The notes: generated from the letters alone by a model not told the origin. Positions 25,542-33,587 are shown, counted from the stretch's first letter. The stretch: 64,000 nt of DNA from CAITSH01 sp025356665 (GCA_025356665.1 JANXRV010000116.1:14740-78739), one strand, 5' to 3'. Translations and numbers: made by a program.

Positions 25542-26603
25542 ATGGACACACTCACCCACATCCTTTCAGGCGCGCTGCTGGCGCGTGCGACGGCCCCGCG
25601 CGAAAAACGCAGCGGCGAGCCCACCACCGCGCAACGCATCCTGGTGGGCGCCCTCGCCTGCGGCTTTCCCGATATCGATTTCGTCGCGAACCTGGTCTCA
25701 CCGCTCGCCTACCTGGTCAATCATCGCGGCATCACCCACTCGCTGGTAGCGCTGCCCGTTTGGGCGTTTTTCATCGCCTGGGTTTGCGCGCGACTGCTGC
25801 GGCCGCAACGCGGCTGGCGCGCGTTCATCGGCACGGCAGCGATGGGCGTTGGCCTGCACATCGCCGCCGACCTGATCACGACCTTCGGCACCATCCTGTT
25901 CTCGCCCCTGACACAAACGCGCTTCGCCTGGGGAACCACCTTCATCATCGACCTGTGGTTCAGCGGCATCATCATCGCCGGACTGGTCGCTTCGGCCTTG
26001 CGCCGCGACTCGCGCACACCGGCTGTCGCCGCATGCACGGTGCTCACCGCCTATGTGCTGTTTCAGGCGCTGATGAAGAACGAGGCCGCCTCGCTCGGGC
26101 ATGACTACGCCAAAATGCAGGGCCTGAAAAACGCCGAGGTAAGCGCACTGCCGCGTGCGGTTTCGCCCTTCAACTGGACCGTTGTCGTCTCGACACCCGA
26201 TGCCCAGCATCACGCCAACATCAACCTCGCGCAGCGCCGCATGCCGCCAGAGCCGCGGCCCGATGACGGCTTTTTCGCCCGCATGCGCGCCAATTTCTAT
26301 CCCCCGTCAATGGCTCGCTGGCAATTGTCACCGCGCTTTGGCTTCACCGCAGCCGAATCCGTGCTCGCGCGCGAAGCCTGGGAGCAGCCCGATTTCGCCT
26401 ACTACCGCTGGTTTGCCTCTTATCCGGCCCTGCTGTTCATCGACCGCCAGGGCGCCGCGACCTGCGTGTGGTTCCAGGACCTGCGCTTTGCCAATATCGG
26501 CGTCAACTACACACCGTTTCGCCACGGCATGTGCCGTGAACAGGGCAAACCATGGCAGCGCCATGAATTGCTCGAAGAAGGGCGGCACAGCCGTTTTGAT
26601 TGA
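25542..26603 (+). CDS. Metal-dependent hydrolase, YdjM/DUF457 membrane family
   Basis: A 353-residue protein starting MDTLTHILSGALLARATAP, the signature opening of the LexA-binding inner-membrane-associated hydrolase (YdjM) family. Putative metal ligands follow in GFPDIDFVANL, NHRGITHSLVALPV and GVGLHIAADLITTFGT (DxD, HRxxTHS and H-x3-D patterns). Four to five hydrophobic segments fill residues 40-180; the C-terminal half is soluble. The ATG at 25542 gives the conserved N-terminus, while the longer frame from 25530 would start with TTG. The cellular role of this family is poorly defined. Confidence 0.85.
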   Translation: MDTLTHILSGALLARATAPREKRSGEPTTAQRILVGALACGFPDIDFVANLVSPLAYLVNHRGITHSLVALPVWAFFIAWVCARLLRPQRGWRAFIGTAAMGVGLHIAADLITTFGTILFSPLTQTRFAWGTTFIIDLWFSGIIIAGLVASALRRDSRTPAVAACTVLTAYVLFQALMKNEAASLGHDYAKMQGLKNAEVSALPRAVSPFNWTVVVSTPDAQHHANINLAQRRMPPEPRPDDGFFARMRANFYPPSMARWQLSPRFGFTAAESVLAREAWEQPDFAYYRWFASYPALLFIDRQGAATCVWFQDLRFANIGVNYTPFRHGMCREQGKPWQRHELLEEGRHSRFD

Positions 26604-26691
26604 TGCGATGCGCCGCGCATGCGATGGCGACAACCGGATTGCCCGTGCCTAGGGCCGCCAGCTTTGATGCCCCTCACCCCCCGTACATAAA

Positions 26692-27606
26692 ATGACTCTC
26701 GCCGATATCGTCCGCCTCGTCGCCCTCGCCGCCATCTGGGGCGGCTCCTACATGCTGGTGCGCTACGCCGCGCCGTTCATCGACGCGGTCTGGCTTTCGG
26801 AGTTGCGCATCAGCCTGGCCGCAATAGCCATGCTCGCCTACGCGCGCTTCGCCGGCGTGGAGCTGCGCGTGCAGGCGCGTTGGCGCATCTATGCCGTGAT
26901 GGGCGTGATCCACACCGCGCTACCCTGGTCGATGTACGCCTGGGCGGGGCATCACATCAGCGCGTCCTACATGGCCATCCTCAACGCCACCACACCCTGG
27001 TTCAGCGTGGCCTGCGGCGCAATCTGGCTGGGCGAGGCATTCACGCTGCGCAAGAGCGCGGGTCTGGCCCTCGGCGTCGTCGGCGTGGTGCTACTGGTCG
27101 GGCTGGGCCCCATCGCACTCTCCGGTGATGTGATGCTCGCCATCGCCTTTGCCATCCTGGCGTCACTTTGTTACGCGCTGTCCGGTGTCTATGCAAAAAA
27201 GAACGTGATCGACGTGCCGCCCCTCGCGCTGACTGCGGGCAACCTCACTGCCGCGAGCTTCATCGTCCTGCCCTTTGTTCCCGGCCTGCCGCCGGCGGCG
27301 CTGTTTGACTCCTGGCAGCTCCCTGCGGTGGTGCTGGCGCTGGCGCTGGTTTGCAGCGCCGCCGCCTTCCTCATTTATTACCGCCTGCTCGCCGATATCG
27401 GCCCGACGCGCGCGCTCACCGTGAACTTCCTCATTCCGGTGTTCGGCGTGCTATGGGGGGCGGTGTTCCTGGGCGAAGCGGTCACGCTCTCAACGCTCTC
27501 TGGCGGCGCGCTGATCATCGCCGCCACGGCACTGGTGGCGGGCGGCGGACCGACCGGACCAACCGGATCAACCGGATCAACAAATGGCGGGCAGGCAAAG
27601 CGGTGA
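26692..27606 (+). CDS. EamA/DMT-family transporter 1 of a tandem pair
   Basis: A 304-residue inner-membrane protein with two EamA repeats (about ten helices). It starts MTLADIVRLVALAAIWGGSYMLVRYAAP, and the second repeat begins near VMLAIAFAILASLCYALSGVY. The last 20 residues are a soluble tail containing GPTGPTGSTGST, encoded by four 9-nt repeats (27547-27582). The family exports metabolites or amino acids; the substrate is unknown. Its stop overlaps the GTG of the next transporter by four bases, so the two may form a heterodimeric exporter. Confidence 0.88.
   Translation: MTLADIVRLVALAAIWGGSYMLVRYAAPFIDAVWLSELRISLAAIAMLAYARFAGVELRVQARWRIYAVMGVIHTALPWSMYAWAGHHISASYMAILNATTPWFSVACGAIWLGEAFTLRKSAGLALGVVGVVLLVGLGPIALSGDVMLAIAFAILASLCYALSGVYAKKNVIDVPPLALTAGNLTAASFIVLPFVPGLPPAALFDSWQLPAVVLALALVCSAAAFLIYYRLLADIGPTRALTVNFLIPVFGVLWGAVFLGEAVTLSTLSGGALIIAATALVAGGGPTGPTGSTGSTNGGQAKR
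27547..27582 (+). repeat. Four-unit 9-nt tandem repeat in a coding 3' end
   Basis: GGACCGACC, GGACCAACC, GGATCAACC and GGATCAACA follow each other without gaps and encode Gly-Pro/Ser-Thr steps in the C-terminal tail of the transporter. Confidence 0.75.
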
Positions 27607-28490
27607 ATGCCGGGGCATTGCAGGGCCGCTGGCTCGACACCTTTCTCGCCTGGTACTTTGTCACCGTATGGGGCTCGGGCTTTGTCGCCACGCGCATCGG
27701 CCTCGAGCACGCCGCGCCCTTCACCTTTCTTGCCGTACGTTTCGCCATCGGTCTCGCCTTTGTCGTTCCGTACGCGCTGATCGTAAGACCAAGGTGGCCG
27801 GCCAGCCGCGCCGAATTCGGGCACGTGCTCGTCGCCGGCGCGCTGATGCACCTCATTCATCTGTCGGGCAGCCATTACGCCCAATATCTGGGCCTGTCCG
27901 CCGGCATTTCCGCGCTGATGCTGTCGGTGCAGCCGTTGGTGACCGCGCTGATCGCCTCGCGCTGGCTCGGCGAGCGGCTGCTACCGCGCCAGTGGCTGGG
28001 TGTGGCGCTGGGCCTGGGCGGCATCGCGCTGGTGGTCTGGCACAAGTTTGACATCCACGCCATGACCGTCGCCAGTCTGGTCGCCGTCACCGCCGGACTC
28101 ACCGGCATCACCGCCGGCAGCCTGTACCAGCGGCGGTTTTGCCCGGACACGGACCTGCGCGCCGCAACCGTGCTGCAGTTCGCCGTCGCGTTCTGCGGCT
28201 TTGTGCCGCTGTCGCTGGCCTTCGAGGAGGGCGGTGTGCGCTGGAGCTGGGCGCTGGCCGGCGTCTTCGCCTATCTGGTGATCTTCGCCTCCATTTTTGC
28301 CGTCAACGCCTTTTACACCCTGATGCGCCGCGGCCAGGCCACGCGCGTCACCAGCCTCATTTACCTCACCCCCATCGTCGCCGTCGTGGCCGAGTTCCTC
28401 GTATTCGGCCTCGCCCCCACGCCGCTCGCCATCCTCGGCACTGTGATCACCTGTGCCGGCGTGGGCCTCGTTGTCTGGCGCCGGATCTGA
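27603..28490 (+). CDS. EamA/DMT-family transporter 2 of a tandem pair
   Basis: A 295-residue EamA protein starting at GTG 27603 (VNAGALQGRWLDTFLAWYFV after the initiator), with the family opening TVWGSGFVATRIGLEHAAPFTFLAVRF. About ten helices are present and the second repeat begins near TGITAGSLYQRRF. The GTGA overlap with the upstream EamA gene indicates coupling. The longer frame from 27351 lies wholly inside that gene and was rejected. A hairpin of the dispersed family lies 27 bp after the stop. Confidence 0.88.
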   Translation: MNAGALQGRWLDTFLAWYFVTVWGSGFVATRIGLEHAAPFTFLAVRFAIGLAFVVPYALIVRPRWPASRAEFGHVLVAGALMHLIHLSGSHYAQYLGLSAGISALMLSVQPLVTALIASRWLGERLLPRQWLGVALGLGGIALVVWHKFDIHAMTVASLVAVTAGLTGITAGSLYQRRFCPDTDLRAATVLQFAVAFCGFVPLSLAFEEGGVRWSWALAGVFAYLVIFASIFAVNAFYTLMRRGQATRVTSLIYLTPIVAVVAEFLVFGLAPTPLAILGTVITCAGVGLVVWRRI

Positions 28491-28516
28491 CAACGCTGAA
28501 AAAAACCGGGTCTGTC

Positions 28517-28551
28517 GCCTGAAAAGGCACGCCAGCAAAGCGTTTCCAGGC
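28517..28551. repeat. Dispersed gene-end hairpin, copy 2 (left of cas remnant)
   Basis: GCCTGAAAAGGC (28517-28528) faces GCGTTTCCAGGC (28540-28551), two mismatches. It lies between the convergent ends of the EamA gene and the cas4 remnant, and is the left boundary of the CRISPR-Cas remnant. Confidence 0.5.
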
Positions 28552-28565
28552 ACCAACAAAATTTT

Positions 28566-28943
28566 TCACACCGGCAGAGACGTAGGGCAGTTTGGAAAGT
28601 GTTTTCTGCCACGCCCAATCGGGCGGGCGATGCCGGCTGTGACCATGTCCGGTCTGGCAATACTCCAGCGGCCGAGCATTTCCTCCAGGCAGATCGCCTG
28701 GGCCGCAAGCTGGATGTCATCGTGCAACTTCTGGCGCTTGGCGCCGTGCTTGAACTCGACCGGGTACACCGTGCCATCCGGACGATGCACAGCCTGTCCG
28801 CGTGCCGTGTGAAGATTGTCCGCAAAGGCCTGCTCCAGATGAATCAGCCCGCACTGGCGCGGGCAGTACACCCAGTGTTGCAGGGCGGAGAGTGCGACGG
28901 GATCAGCCTCGCTCATACCGGTGGTGGTACCATATTTATCCAA
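28566..28943 (-). pseudogene. cas4: Internally deleted type I-C cas4
   Basis: A 125-codon ORF whose start, LSALQHWVYCPRQCGLIHLE, is the classic Cas4 N-terminus with the first iron-sulfur Cys. After TARGQAVH it jumps to PDGTVYPVEFKHG, the RecB-nuclease motif with catalytic Glu and Lys, and on to IQLAAQAICLEEMLG. Roughly 45-50 residues that normally carry the catalytic Asp motif (GKADVVE type) are missing at the junction. The C-terminal three-Cys cluster is replaced by unrelated sequence, so both nuclease and cluster functions should be lost. Full-length Cas4 is about 200 residues. Orientation and order after cas7 match a type I-C operon. A start at 28916 is also possible. Confidence 0.82.
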
Positions 28944-28966
28944 CGCATCTGCTTATGGAGAACATC

Positions 28967-29218
28967 ATGGCGGCAATTTTGAAAGAGATTGAAAGCCAAG
29001 CCTTGCAACTGTCGCCCCCGGAGCGCAGCGAGTTGATCCATCGCCTGATTGTTAGTCTTGACGGCGAACCAGAAGATTCTCCCGAAGTCATTGCCAAAGC
29101 TTGGGATGAGGAAATCGCTCGCCGCGTAGCGGAAATCGATTCCGGCACCGCAACCTTAATTCCGCAAGAAGAAGTCTTCGCGAAACTGGACGCCAAGCTG
29201 CACAAGAATCGTGAATGA
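28967..29218 (+). CDS. Addiction-module antitoxin
   Basis: An 83-residue acidic protein, MAAILKEIESQALQLSPPER, continuing SELIHRLIVSLDGEPED, the pattern of the short 'addiction module component' antitoxins that partner ParE/RelE toxins. The N-terminal helical part should dimerise and bind the operator; the C-terminal part should wrap the toxin. ATG 28967 follows GGAG at 28957-28960; an in-frame ATG at 28955 is an alternative. The stop overlaps the toxin start by four bases. It lies on the strand opposite to, and between, the two cas remnants. Confidence 0.85.
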   Translation: MAAILKEIESQALQLSPPERSELIHRLIVSLDGEPEDSPEVIAKAWDEEIARRVAEIDSGTATLIPQEEVFAKLDAKLHKNRE

Positions 29219-29508
29219 AAATTGTCTGGCATGTACAGGCTGAAATCGAGCTTGATGCCGCGATCGATTACTACCATCTCCAAGCCAGCACAGCAGTAGC
29301 GACGGATTTCCGCAATGAAGTCGAGCGCAGCATCAAGCTGCTTTGCAAGCACACAAAACTTGGCGCGCAGGAGCTTCACGGCGCGAGACATCTTATCTTG
29401 ACCGGCTATCCGTTCGATCTTATTTACCGGGAAACTCAAGATAGCATCATCATCGTCGCGTTGGCGCACCAACGCCGCCGACCCGGGTACTGGTTCGGAC
29501 GACGATAA
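29215..29508 (+). CDS. RelE/ParE-family toxin
   Basis: A 97-residue basic protein with the RelE/ParE fold pattern: VWHVQAEIELDAAIDYYHLQ, a central helix, ELHGARHLILTGYPFDLIY and the closing strand IIIVALAHQRRRPGYW, with the Arg residues typical of this family. It is full length and intact, unlike its neighbours. ATGA overlap with the antitoxin gene shows a normal toxin-antitoxin operon. Its stop lies five bases from the stop of the cas7 pseudogene on the other strand. Whether it cleaves mRNA or inhibits gyrase cannot be told from sequence. Confidence 0.87.
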   Translation: MKIVWHVQAEIELDAAIDYYHLQASTAVATDFRNEVERSIKLLCKHTKLGAQELHGARHLILTGYPFDLIYRETQDSIIIVALAHQRRRPGYWFGRR

Positions 29509-29513
29509 GGCAT

Positions 29514-30346
29514 TCAGCACTTTCGGCTGAGCGTCACACCAGGAGGCAAGTCCGCCTCATCCACTGCGACATCGTAATCGTCGAAACTGCGTGGGACGCT
29601 GACGCTTTCCTTTGTTTTCGGCCGGATGCGCTCGAACAGCGCGTGGGCCGATGCGTTGCCCAGTTCCGAATCGTGTTTGAACACATAGAGTCCGCGCGTG
29701 GTCATCTCACCGCGTGCGGCGGAACGGTCGTGCTCGAACATCTGAGCCAGGGCTTGCCAGAGCAGTTCCAGATCGTCTTCGGAAAAGCCGGTCTGTTTGG
29801 CTAGGACGCTGGAGACAAAGCCGTGCGCCACGTAGAGGCCGTAGGGCACGGTGTGTTTGCGACCCCTGGTGCGGTTGTCACCATCCTGCTTTTCGGCTTC
29901 CGCCTCGGTGGTGACGGCCATACGGGTGATGGCATATTCCTGCGCGATAATCGGGTCAAGCGACCGCCCGAAAGTGATTTGCACCGGGCCGCGCACCTGG
30001 CCGCAGTTGATGCCGGTCGACATGACGGCTCCAAACGTTCGCACGTCAAAGAAGTTGCGGCACATCCACTGCCGCGCATCGTCCACCGCATCGCCCCCCT
30101 TGCGCTTCTTGTCATCGCCGGTGAGCAGCTCTTCCCACCCAATGCCCACATAAGCCCGCTTGTGTTAATTGTTCAGGATGGCTTTTTCTTTGACATCAAT
30201 TTCGAACGGAGGCTGTTCACCCCCTGCATGCCGAAAAAATTGCGCATCTTGCGCTTTAGAGAAACGTCCGAGACCCGCCCGTGCCCGGTCTTAGCATCGA
30301 GTCGCGGAAAATTGCCCGCATTCGGATTCGGATTCGGAGAATACGA
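29514..30346 (-). pseudogene. cas7: Decayed type I-C cas7 (csd2)
   Basis: The C-terminal 211 codons are a clear Cas7/Csd2: FFDVRTFGAVMSTGINCGQV, QITFGRSLDPIIAQEYAITR, the RGRKHTVPYGLYVAHGFVS block and HDRSAARGEMTTRGLYVFKH. Upstream in the same frame, FEIDVKEKAILNN precedes a TAA at 30165-30167 and then HKRAYVGIGW, where intact homologues have a sense codon (probably Gln), so this is a nonsense mutation. Further upstream, NAGNFPRLDAKTGHGRVSDV and SLKRKMRNFF lie in another frame; the shift falls between 30220 and 30240, next to runs of five C and six A (plus strand). The first ~20 residues of Csd2 are missing. The crRNA-binding backbone protein of Cascade is thus dead. Confidence 0.85.
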
Positions 30347-30377
30347 CCAACGGATCGCATGACAACCAAAGCAAACC

Positions 30378-30412
30378 GGCTGAAAACGCCCGTCTGGTGG
30401 GCCTTTCCAGTC
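30378..30412. repeat. Dispersed gene-end hairpin, copy 3 (right of cas remnant)
   Basis: GGCTGAAAACGCCC (30378-30391) faces GGGCCTTTCCAGTC (30399-30412), three mismatches. It lies just where recognisable cas7 sequence stops, and its left arm equals the half copy at 14183. Confidence 0.5.
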
Positions 30413-30511
30413 GATGACCCTGCCCTGATCCGCGGCCGCAGGGCGGCTGCCGGCGAATTGCGCGACAATAACCGCCTCCATGATGCATTCCCCGCTGCCT
30501 TTCACAACGCC

Positions 30512-31693
30512 GTGACCCACTCCGAGCCCAACTCTACAGCCCGCCTGCTGCGCCCGCTGCTGCTCTCGTCGGTCCTCGTTCACTCGGCCTTTGTCGGTAG
30601 CCGCGTCGCAGTGACGCTCTACGCCATCAAGCTGCACGCCTCGGCCTTTGACGTCGGCCTGCTGATAGCACTCTACGGCTTGTTACCGATGCTGTTTTCG
30701 GTGGCGGTGGGCCGGCTGATCGACCGGGTCGGCGTGCTCAAGCCGATGATTTTCTCCTCATCGCTCTTGGCGCTGTTCCTGCTGCTGCCGCTGGCCTGGC
30801 CGGGCATGGCGGCGCTCTACCTAGCCAGCGCGCTGAGCGGGCTGACCTTCACCTTTTACATGATCAGCGTGCAAAACACCGCCGGGGTGATAGGCAAGCC
30901 GTCCGAGCTCACGGCCAACTTCAACAAGCTGTCGCTGTGTTTTTCCACCTCCGGGTTCGTCGGCCCGATGCTCGCCGGCTTTGCCATCGATTCGATCGGG
31001 CATCGCTGGACCTTCCTGGTGCTCGCCCTGTGCGCGCTGCCGGCGGCGGTAACACTGATGGCAAGCAAGTTCGCGCCGCCGGGCCCCAAGCCGCAAGACG
31101 CGCGCAACCGCAAGGTGAGCCTGGCCGAACTGCTTCTGGACAAACGCCTGCAGCGCGTGTTCATCGCCAGCGGCATGCTGTCCATCGCCTGGGACGCCTT
31201 TGCCTTCGCCATCCCGCTTTACGGCTCGCGCATCGGTATGTCCGCTTCGGAAATCGGCATCGTCCTCGGCGCGTTCGCGGCCGCGACCTTTTGCATCCGC
31301 ATTTTCCTGCCGGCACTGAGCCGGCGCTACAAGCCGTGGCGGCTGATCCTCGTGTCGATGCTCTGCGCCTGCGCCTGCTTCCTGTCGCTCCCGCTCAGCA
31401 ACAGTTTTGCCACCCTGCTGCCGGTGGCCTTTGCGCTGGGACTGGGGCTGGGCATGTCACAGCCGATGGTGCTCTCGCTCATCCACACCGCCGCGCCGGC
31501 CGGGCGCGCCGGCGAGGCGGTCGGCGTGCGCGCGACCCTGGTGACCTTCAGCCAGACGGCGATGCCGCTGATGTTCGGCATTCTCGGCGCAGCCCTGGGC
31601 ATGACGCCGGTATTTCTTTCCATGGCCTTGCTGCTGGCCGGCGGCGCCTGGTATGTGCGCCGCACGCGCGTGAGCGATACGCCGCCCGCTTAG
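30512..31693 (+). CDS. MFS transporter
   Basis: A 393-residue major-facilitator protein with about twelve helices. The loop 2-3 motif is present as SVAVGRLIDRVGVLKP, and the N- and C-halves are joined by a charged loop around QDARNRKVSLAELLLDKRLQ. A GTG at 30512 (VTHSEPNSTARLLRPLLLSS) is the most natural start because it begins just before helix 1. The frame is open back to 30281, but that part overlaps the cas7 remnant and the dispersed hairpin and has no membrane character. No ribosome site is obvious. Substrate unknown; the fold suits an exporter. Confidence 0.82.
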   Translation: MTHSEPNSTARLLRPLLLSSVLVHSAFVGSRVAVTLYAIKLHASAFDVGLLIALYGLLPMLFSVAVGRLIDRVGVLKPMIFSSSLLALFLLLPLAWPGMAALYLASALSGLTFTFYMISVQNTAGVIGKPSELTANFNKLSLCFSTSGFVGPMLAGFAIDSIGHRWTFLVLALCALPAAVTLMASKFAPPGPKPQDARNRKVSLAELLLDKRLQRVFIASGMLSIAWDAFAFAIPLYGSRIGMSASEIGIVLGAFAAATFCIRIFLPALSRRYKPWRLILVSMLCACACFLSLPLSNSFATLLPVAFALGLGLGMSQPMVLSLIHTAAPAGRAGEAVGVRATLVTFSQTAMPLMFGILGAALGMTPVFLSMALLLAGGAWYVRRTRVSDTPPA

Positions 31694-31742
31694 CGGCATT
31701 TCACCACGGCCCGCTCAATACGCGCTTCACGCGTAACTCAAA

Positions 31743-32687
31743 TCAGCCGGCACTATCCAGCCAGGAACCCAGGCCCTGCGCGTTGAGTTCGATGTCCAGG
31801 CCATAGACGTCGAGAATTTTTTCATCCGAAAGCCGCGAGCCGAAGCGCCGCGCCTCGGCAAGCGCCAGCGCCTTGACGCCGGCATGCAGACGCTCATAGC
31901 GATCCGCGCCGGCATGCTTCTCGCGCAACGCCAGTTCGGCATGCGCATCAACCAGCCGGTGCAGGATGGCGGCCTTCTCGGGCACGCCGCGCAATTCGCT
32001 GTAATGGGTGTTGTAAACAACATCGGGCGCAAGCGCCGCAATCATGTCAATGGAGCGGTGATAAGGCCCGGGCTCGAACTGCACCGGACTTGAGGTCGGG
32101 AACACGAACTGGCGCCCGTCCTCGTCAAGTTCACGATAGGAAATGCCGAACACGTCACCGGCAAAGACATGCCCGGACTTTCGATCAAGAATGGCGACAT
32201 GATGGCGGGCGTGACCGGGCGTATCAAAGAAAACGAGTTCGCGCCCGGCAAGCGTGATACAGAATTCGTGCGGCGTCTCGACGATGCGCGCCTTGTCCAC
32301 CGGCAGGATGTCGCCATAGAGCTTGCGCACCGCCTGCTCGCCATAGACCGCCGTCGCGCCGGCGATCAGCTTGGACGGATCGGCCATGTGGCGGGCGCCG
32401 CGCGGGTGCACCGCGAGCCGCGCATTGGGCAGTTCACGCATCAGCAGCCCGGCGCCACCGGCGTGATCAAGATGGATGTGGGTGAGAATGACCCAGTCGA
32501 CCTGCTGCGGCGCAATGCCCTTGGCGGCCAGCGCCGCGATCACGCGTGGCACCGAATGATTGGCGCCGGCGTCAATGACGGCGGCGCGCTCGCCCTCAAT
32601 CACGATATGGATGGCATCCAGTGTCGGACGGATATAGTCCGAATCCACGGCGCTGATGCCGAATGCGTAATCAATAACGGTTTTCAT
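31743..32687 (-). CDS. MBL-fold metallo-hydrolase
   Basis: A 314-residue metallo-beta-lactamase-fold protein. The zinc motif LTHIHLDHAGG gives H70, H72, D74 and H75, and later ligands lie in FDTPGHARHH and FAGDVFG. The first strands, MKTVIDYAFGISAVDSDYIR, match soluble MBL hydrolases acting on thioesters or lactones. The ATG at 32687 is preceded by TAGAAT (32700-32695 on the minus strand), a -10-like box so close that the mRNA may be nearly leaderless. An upstream start would run through an unrelated gene remnant. Substrate unknown. Confidence 0.83.
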   Translation of the reverse strand: MKTVIDYAFGISAVDSDYIRPTLDAIHIVIEGERAAVIDAGANHSVPRVIAALAAKGIAPQQVDWVILTHIHLDHAGGAGLLMRELPNARLAVHPRGARHMADPSKLIAGATAVYGEQAVRKLYGDILPVDKARIVETPHEFCITLAGRELVFFDTPGHARHHVAILDRKSGHVFAGDVFGISYRELDEDGRQFVFPTSSPVQFEPGPYHRSIDMIAALAPDVVYNTHYSELRGVPEKAAILHRLVDAHAELALREKHAGADRYERLHAGVKALALAEARRFGSRLSDEKILDVYGLDIELNAQGLGSWLDSAG

Positions 32688-32697
32688 GGGTGCCATT

Positions 32698-32814
32698 CTA
32701 ACGTGTCGGGGTAGTGCGACTGCACCGCTGCCTGCGCCAAGGAGCACAGGTTTGCGCCATACCCATGCCCATGGCGCCGATCCCGATGACACCAACCCTG
32801 AGTTTTTCTGTCAT
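32698..32814 (-). pseudogene. N-terminal remnant of a beta-hydroxyacid dehydrogenase
   Basis: A 38-codon ORF on the minus strand starts MTEKLRVGVIGIGAMGMGMA, which is the NAD-binding opening of 3-hydroxyisobutyrate and tartronate-semialdehyde dehydrogenases (GxGxMGxxMA). After about 21 residues it turns into unrelated Arg/Thr-rich sequence and ends at TAG 32698-32700. The remaining ~270 residues of such an enzyme are absent. The MBL gene now begins where the dehydrogenase would have continued, pointing to a deletion or rearrangement. Confidence 0.65.
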
Positions 32815-32942
32815 TTCCGGCAACCCGAGTAAAATTGCATGAGGCCGCCATGACCACGCTCACGTCAACACCGGCCCCGCCATTGGCACACACGCGCATC
32901 CGTGAGCACGCAGACGAACTAAAAACAGCCGTCAGGAACAAT

Positions 32943-33587
32943 ATGAATATCGCAGACTTGCGCAAAGATTATGCCCTTAAAAATCTGGATGAGAAGGACG
33001 TGCTGCACGACCCTTTCGCGCAATTCTCGGTCTGGATGAAAGAGGCGCTGAGCGCAAAGCTGCCCGAACCGACAGCCATGACGCTGGCCACCGCGGCGCC
33101 GGTGGCGGGGGGCGGGGCGCAACCGACGGCGCGCATCGTCTTGCTCAAGGGCTTCGATGCGCGCGGCTTTGTCTTTTTCACCAATTACACCAGTCGCAAA
33201 GGGCTGGAACTTGCAGCAAACCCGCTTGCCGGCCTGCTGTTTTTCTGGGTCGAACTGGAGCGCGAGGTGCGCATAGACGGGCACATTGAAAAGGTCGATG
33301 CCGCGGAGTCGGACGCGTATTTCGCCAGCCGTCCGCTGCTGTCAAGAATCGGCGCCCACGCTTCGCCGCAAAGTCAGGTCTTGCATGACCGTACCGAGCT
33401 TGAATCGCGCTTCGAGCAAAAGGGCAAACAATACGGCGATAAGGTGCCGCGTCCGGCACATTGGGGCGGCTACCGCCTGGTGCCCGCGGAAATGGAGTTC
33501 TGGCAGGGGCGGCGCAGCCGCCTGCACGACCGCCTGCGTTACCGGCGCGAGGCCGATGGCTGGATCATCGAGCGCCTCGCCCCCTGA
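32943..33587 (+). CDS. pdxH: Pyridoxine/pyridoxamine 5'-phosphate oxidase
   Basis: A 214-residue FMN enzyme that makes pyridoxal 5'-phosphate in the final step of the de novo and salvage routes. Family blocks are MTLATAAP, ARIVLLKGFDARGFVFFTNY, SRKGLELAANPLAGLLFFW, LEREVRIDG and the C-terminal FWQGRRSRLHDRLRYRRE...WIIERLAP. ATG 32943 gives MNIADLRKDYALKNLDEKDV, the normal start, and follows AGGA at 32933-32936. An upstream ATG at 32850 and a TTG at 32835 would add residues not seen in the family. TAAAAT at 32830-32835 is a likely -10 box. Confidence 0.94.
   Translation: MNIADLRKDYALKNLDEKDVLHDPFAQFSVWMKEALSAKLPEPTAMTLATAAPVAGGGAQPTARIVLLKGFDARGFVFFTNYTSRKGLELAANPLAGLLFFWVELEREVRIDGHIEKVDAAESDAYFASRPLLSRIGAHASPQSQVLHDRTELESRFEQKGKQYGDKVPRPAHWGGYRLVPAEMEFWQGRRSRLHDRLRYRREADGWIIERLAP

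Noticed and set aside
30281..30511. N-terminal extension of the MFS transporter
   Set aside because: It overlaps the cas7 remnant and the dispersed hairpin and has Arg-Ile repeats without membrane character; the GTG at 30512 precedes helix 1.
28490..30512. A CRISPR array expected next to the cas remnant
   Set aside because: No run of regularly spaced 30-37 bp direct repeats was found here or elsewhere in the window; the only repeats are the two hairpins and short tandem units.
32688..32795. N-terminal extension of the MBL hydrolase
   Set aside because: This stretch overlaps the dehydrogenase remnant in another frame and adds nothing resembling the MBL fold.
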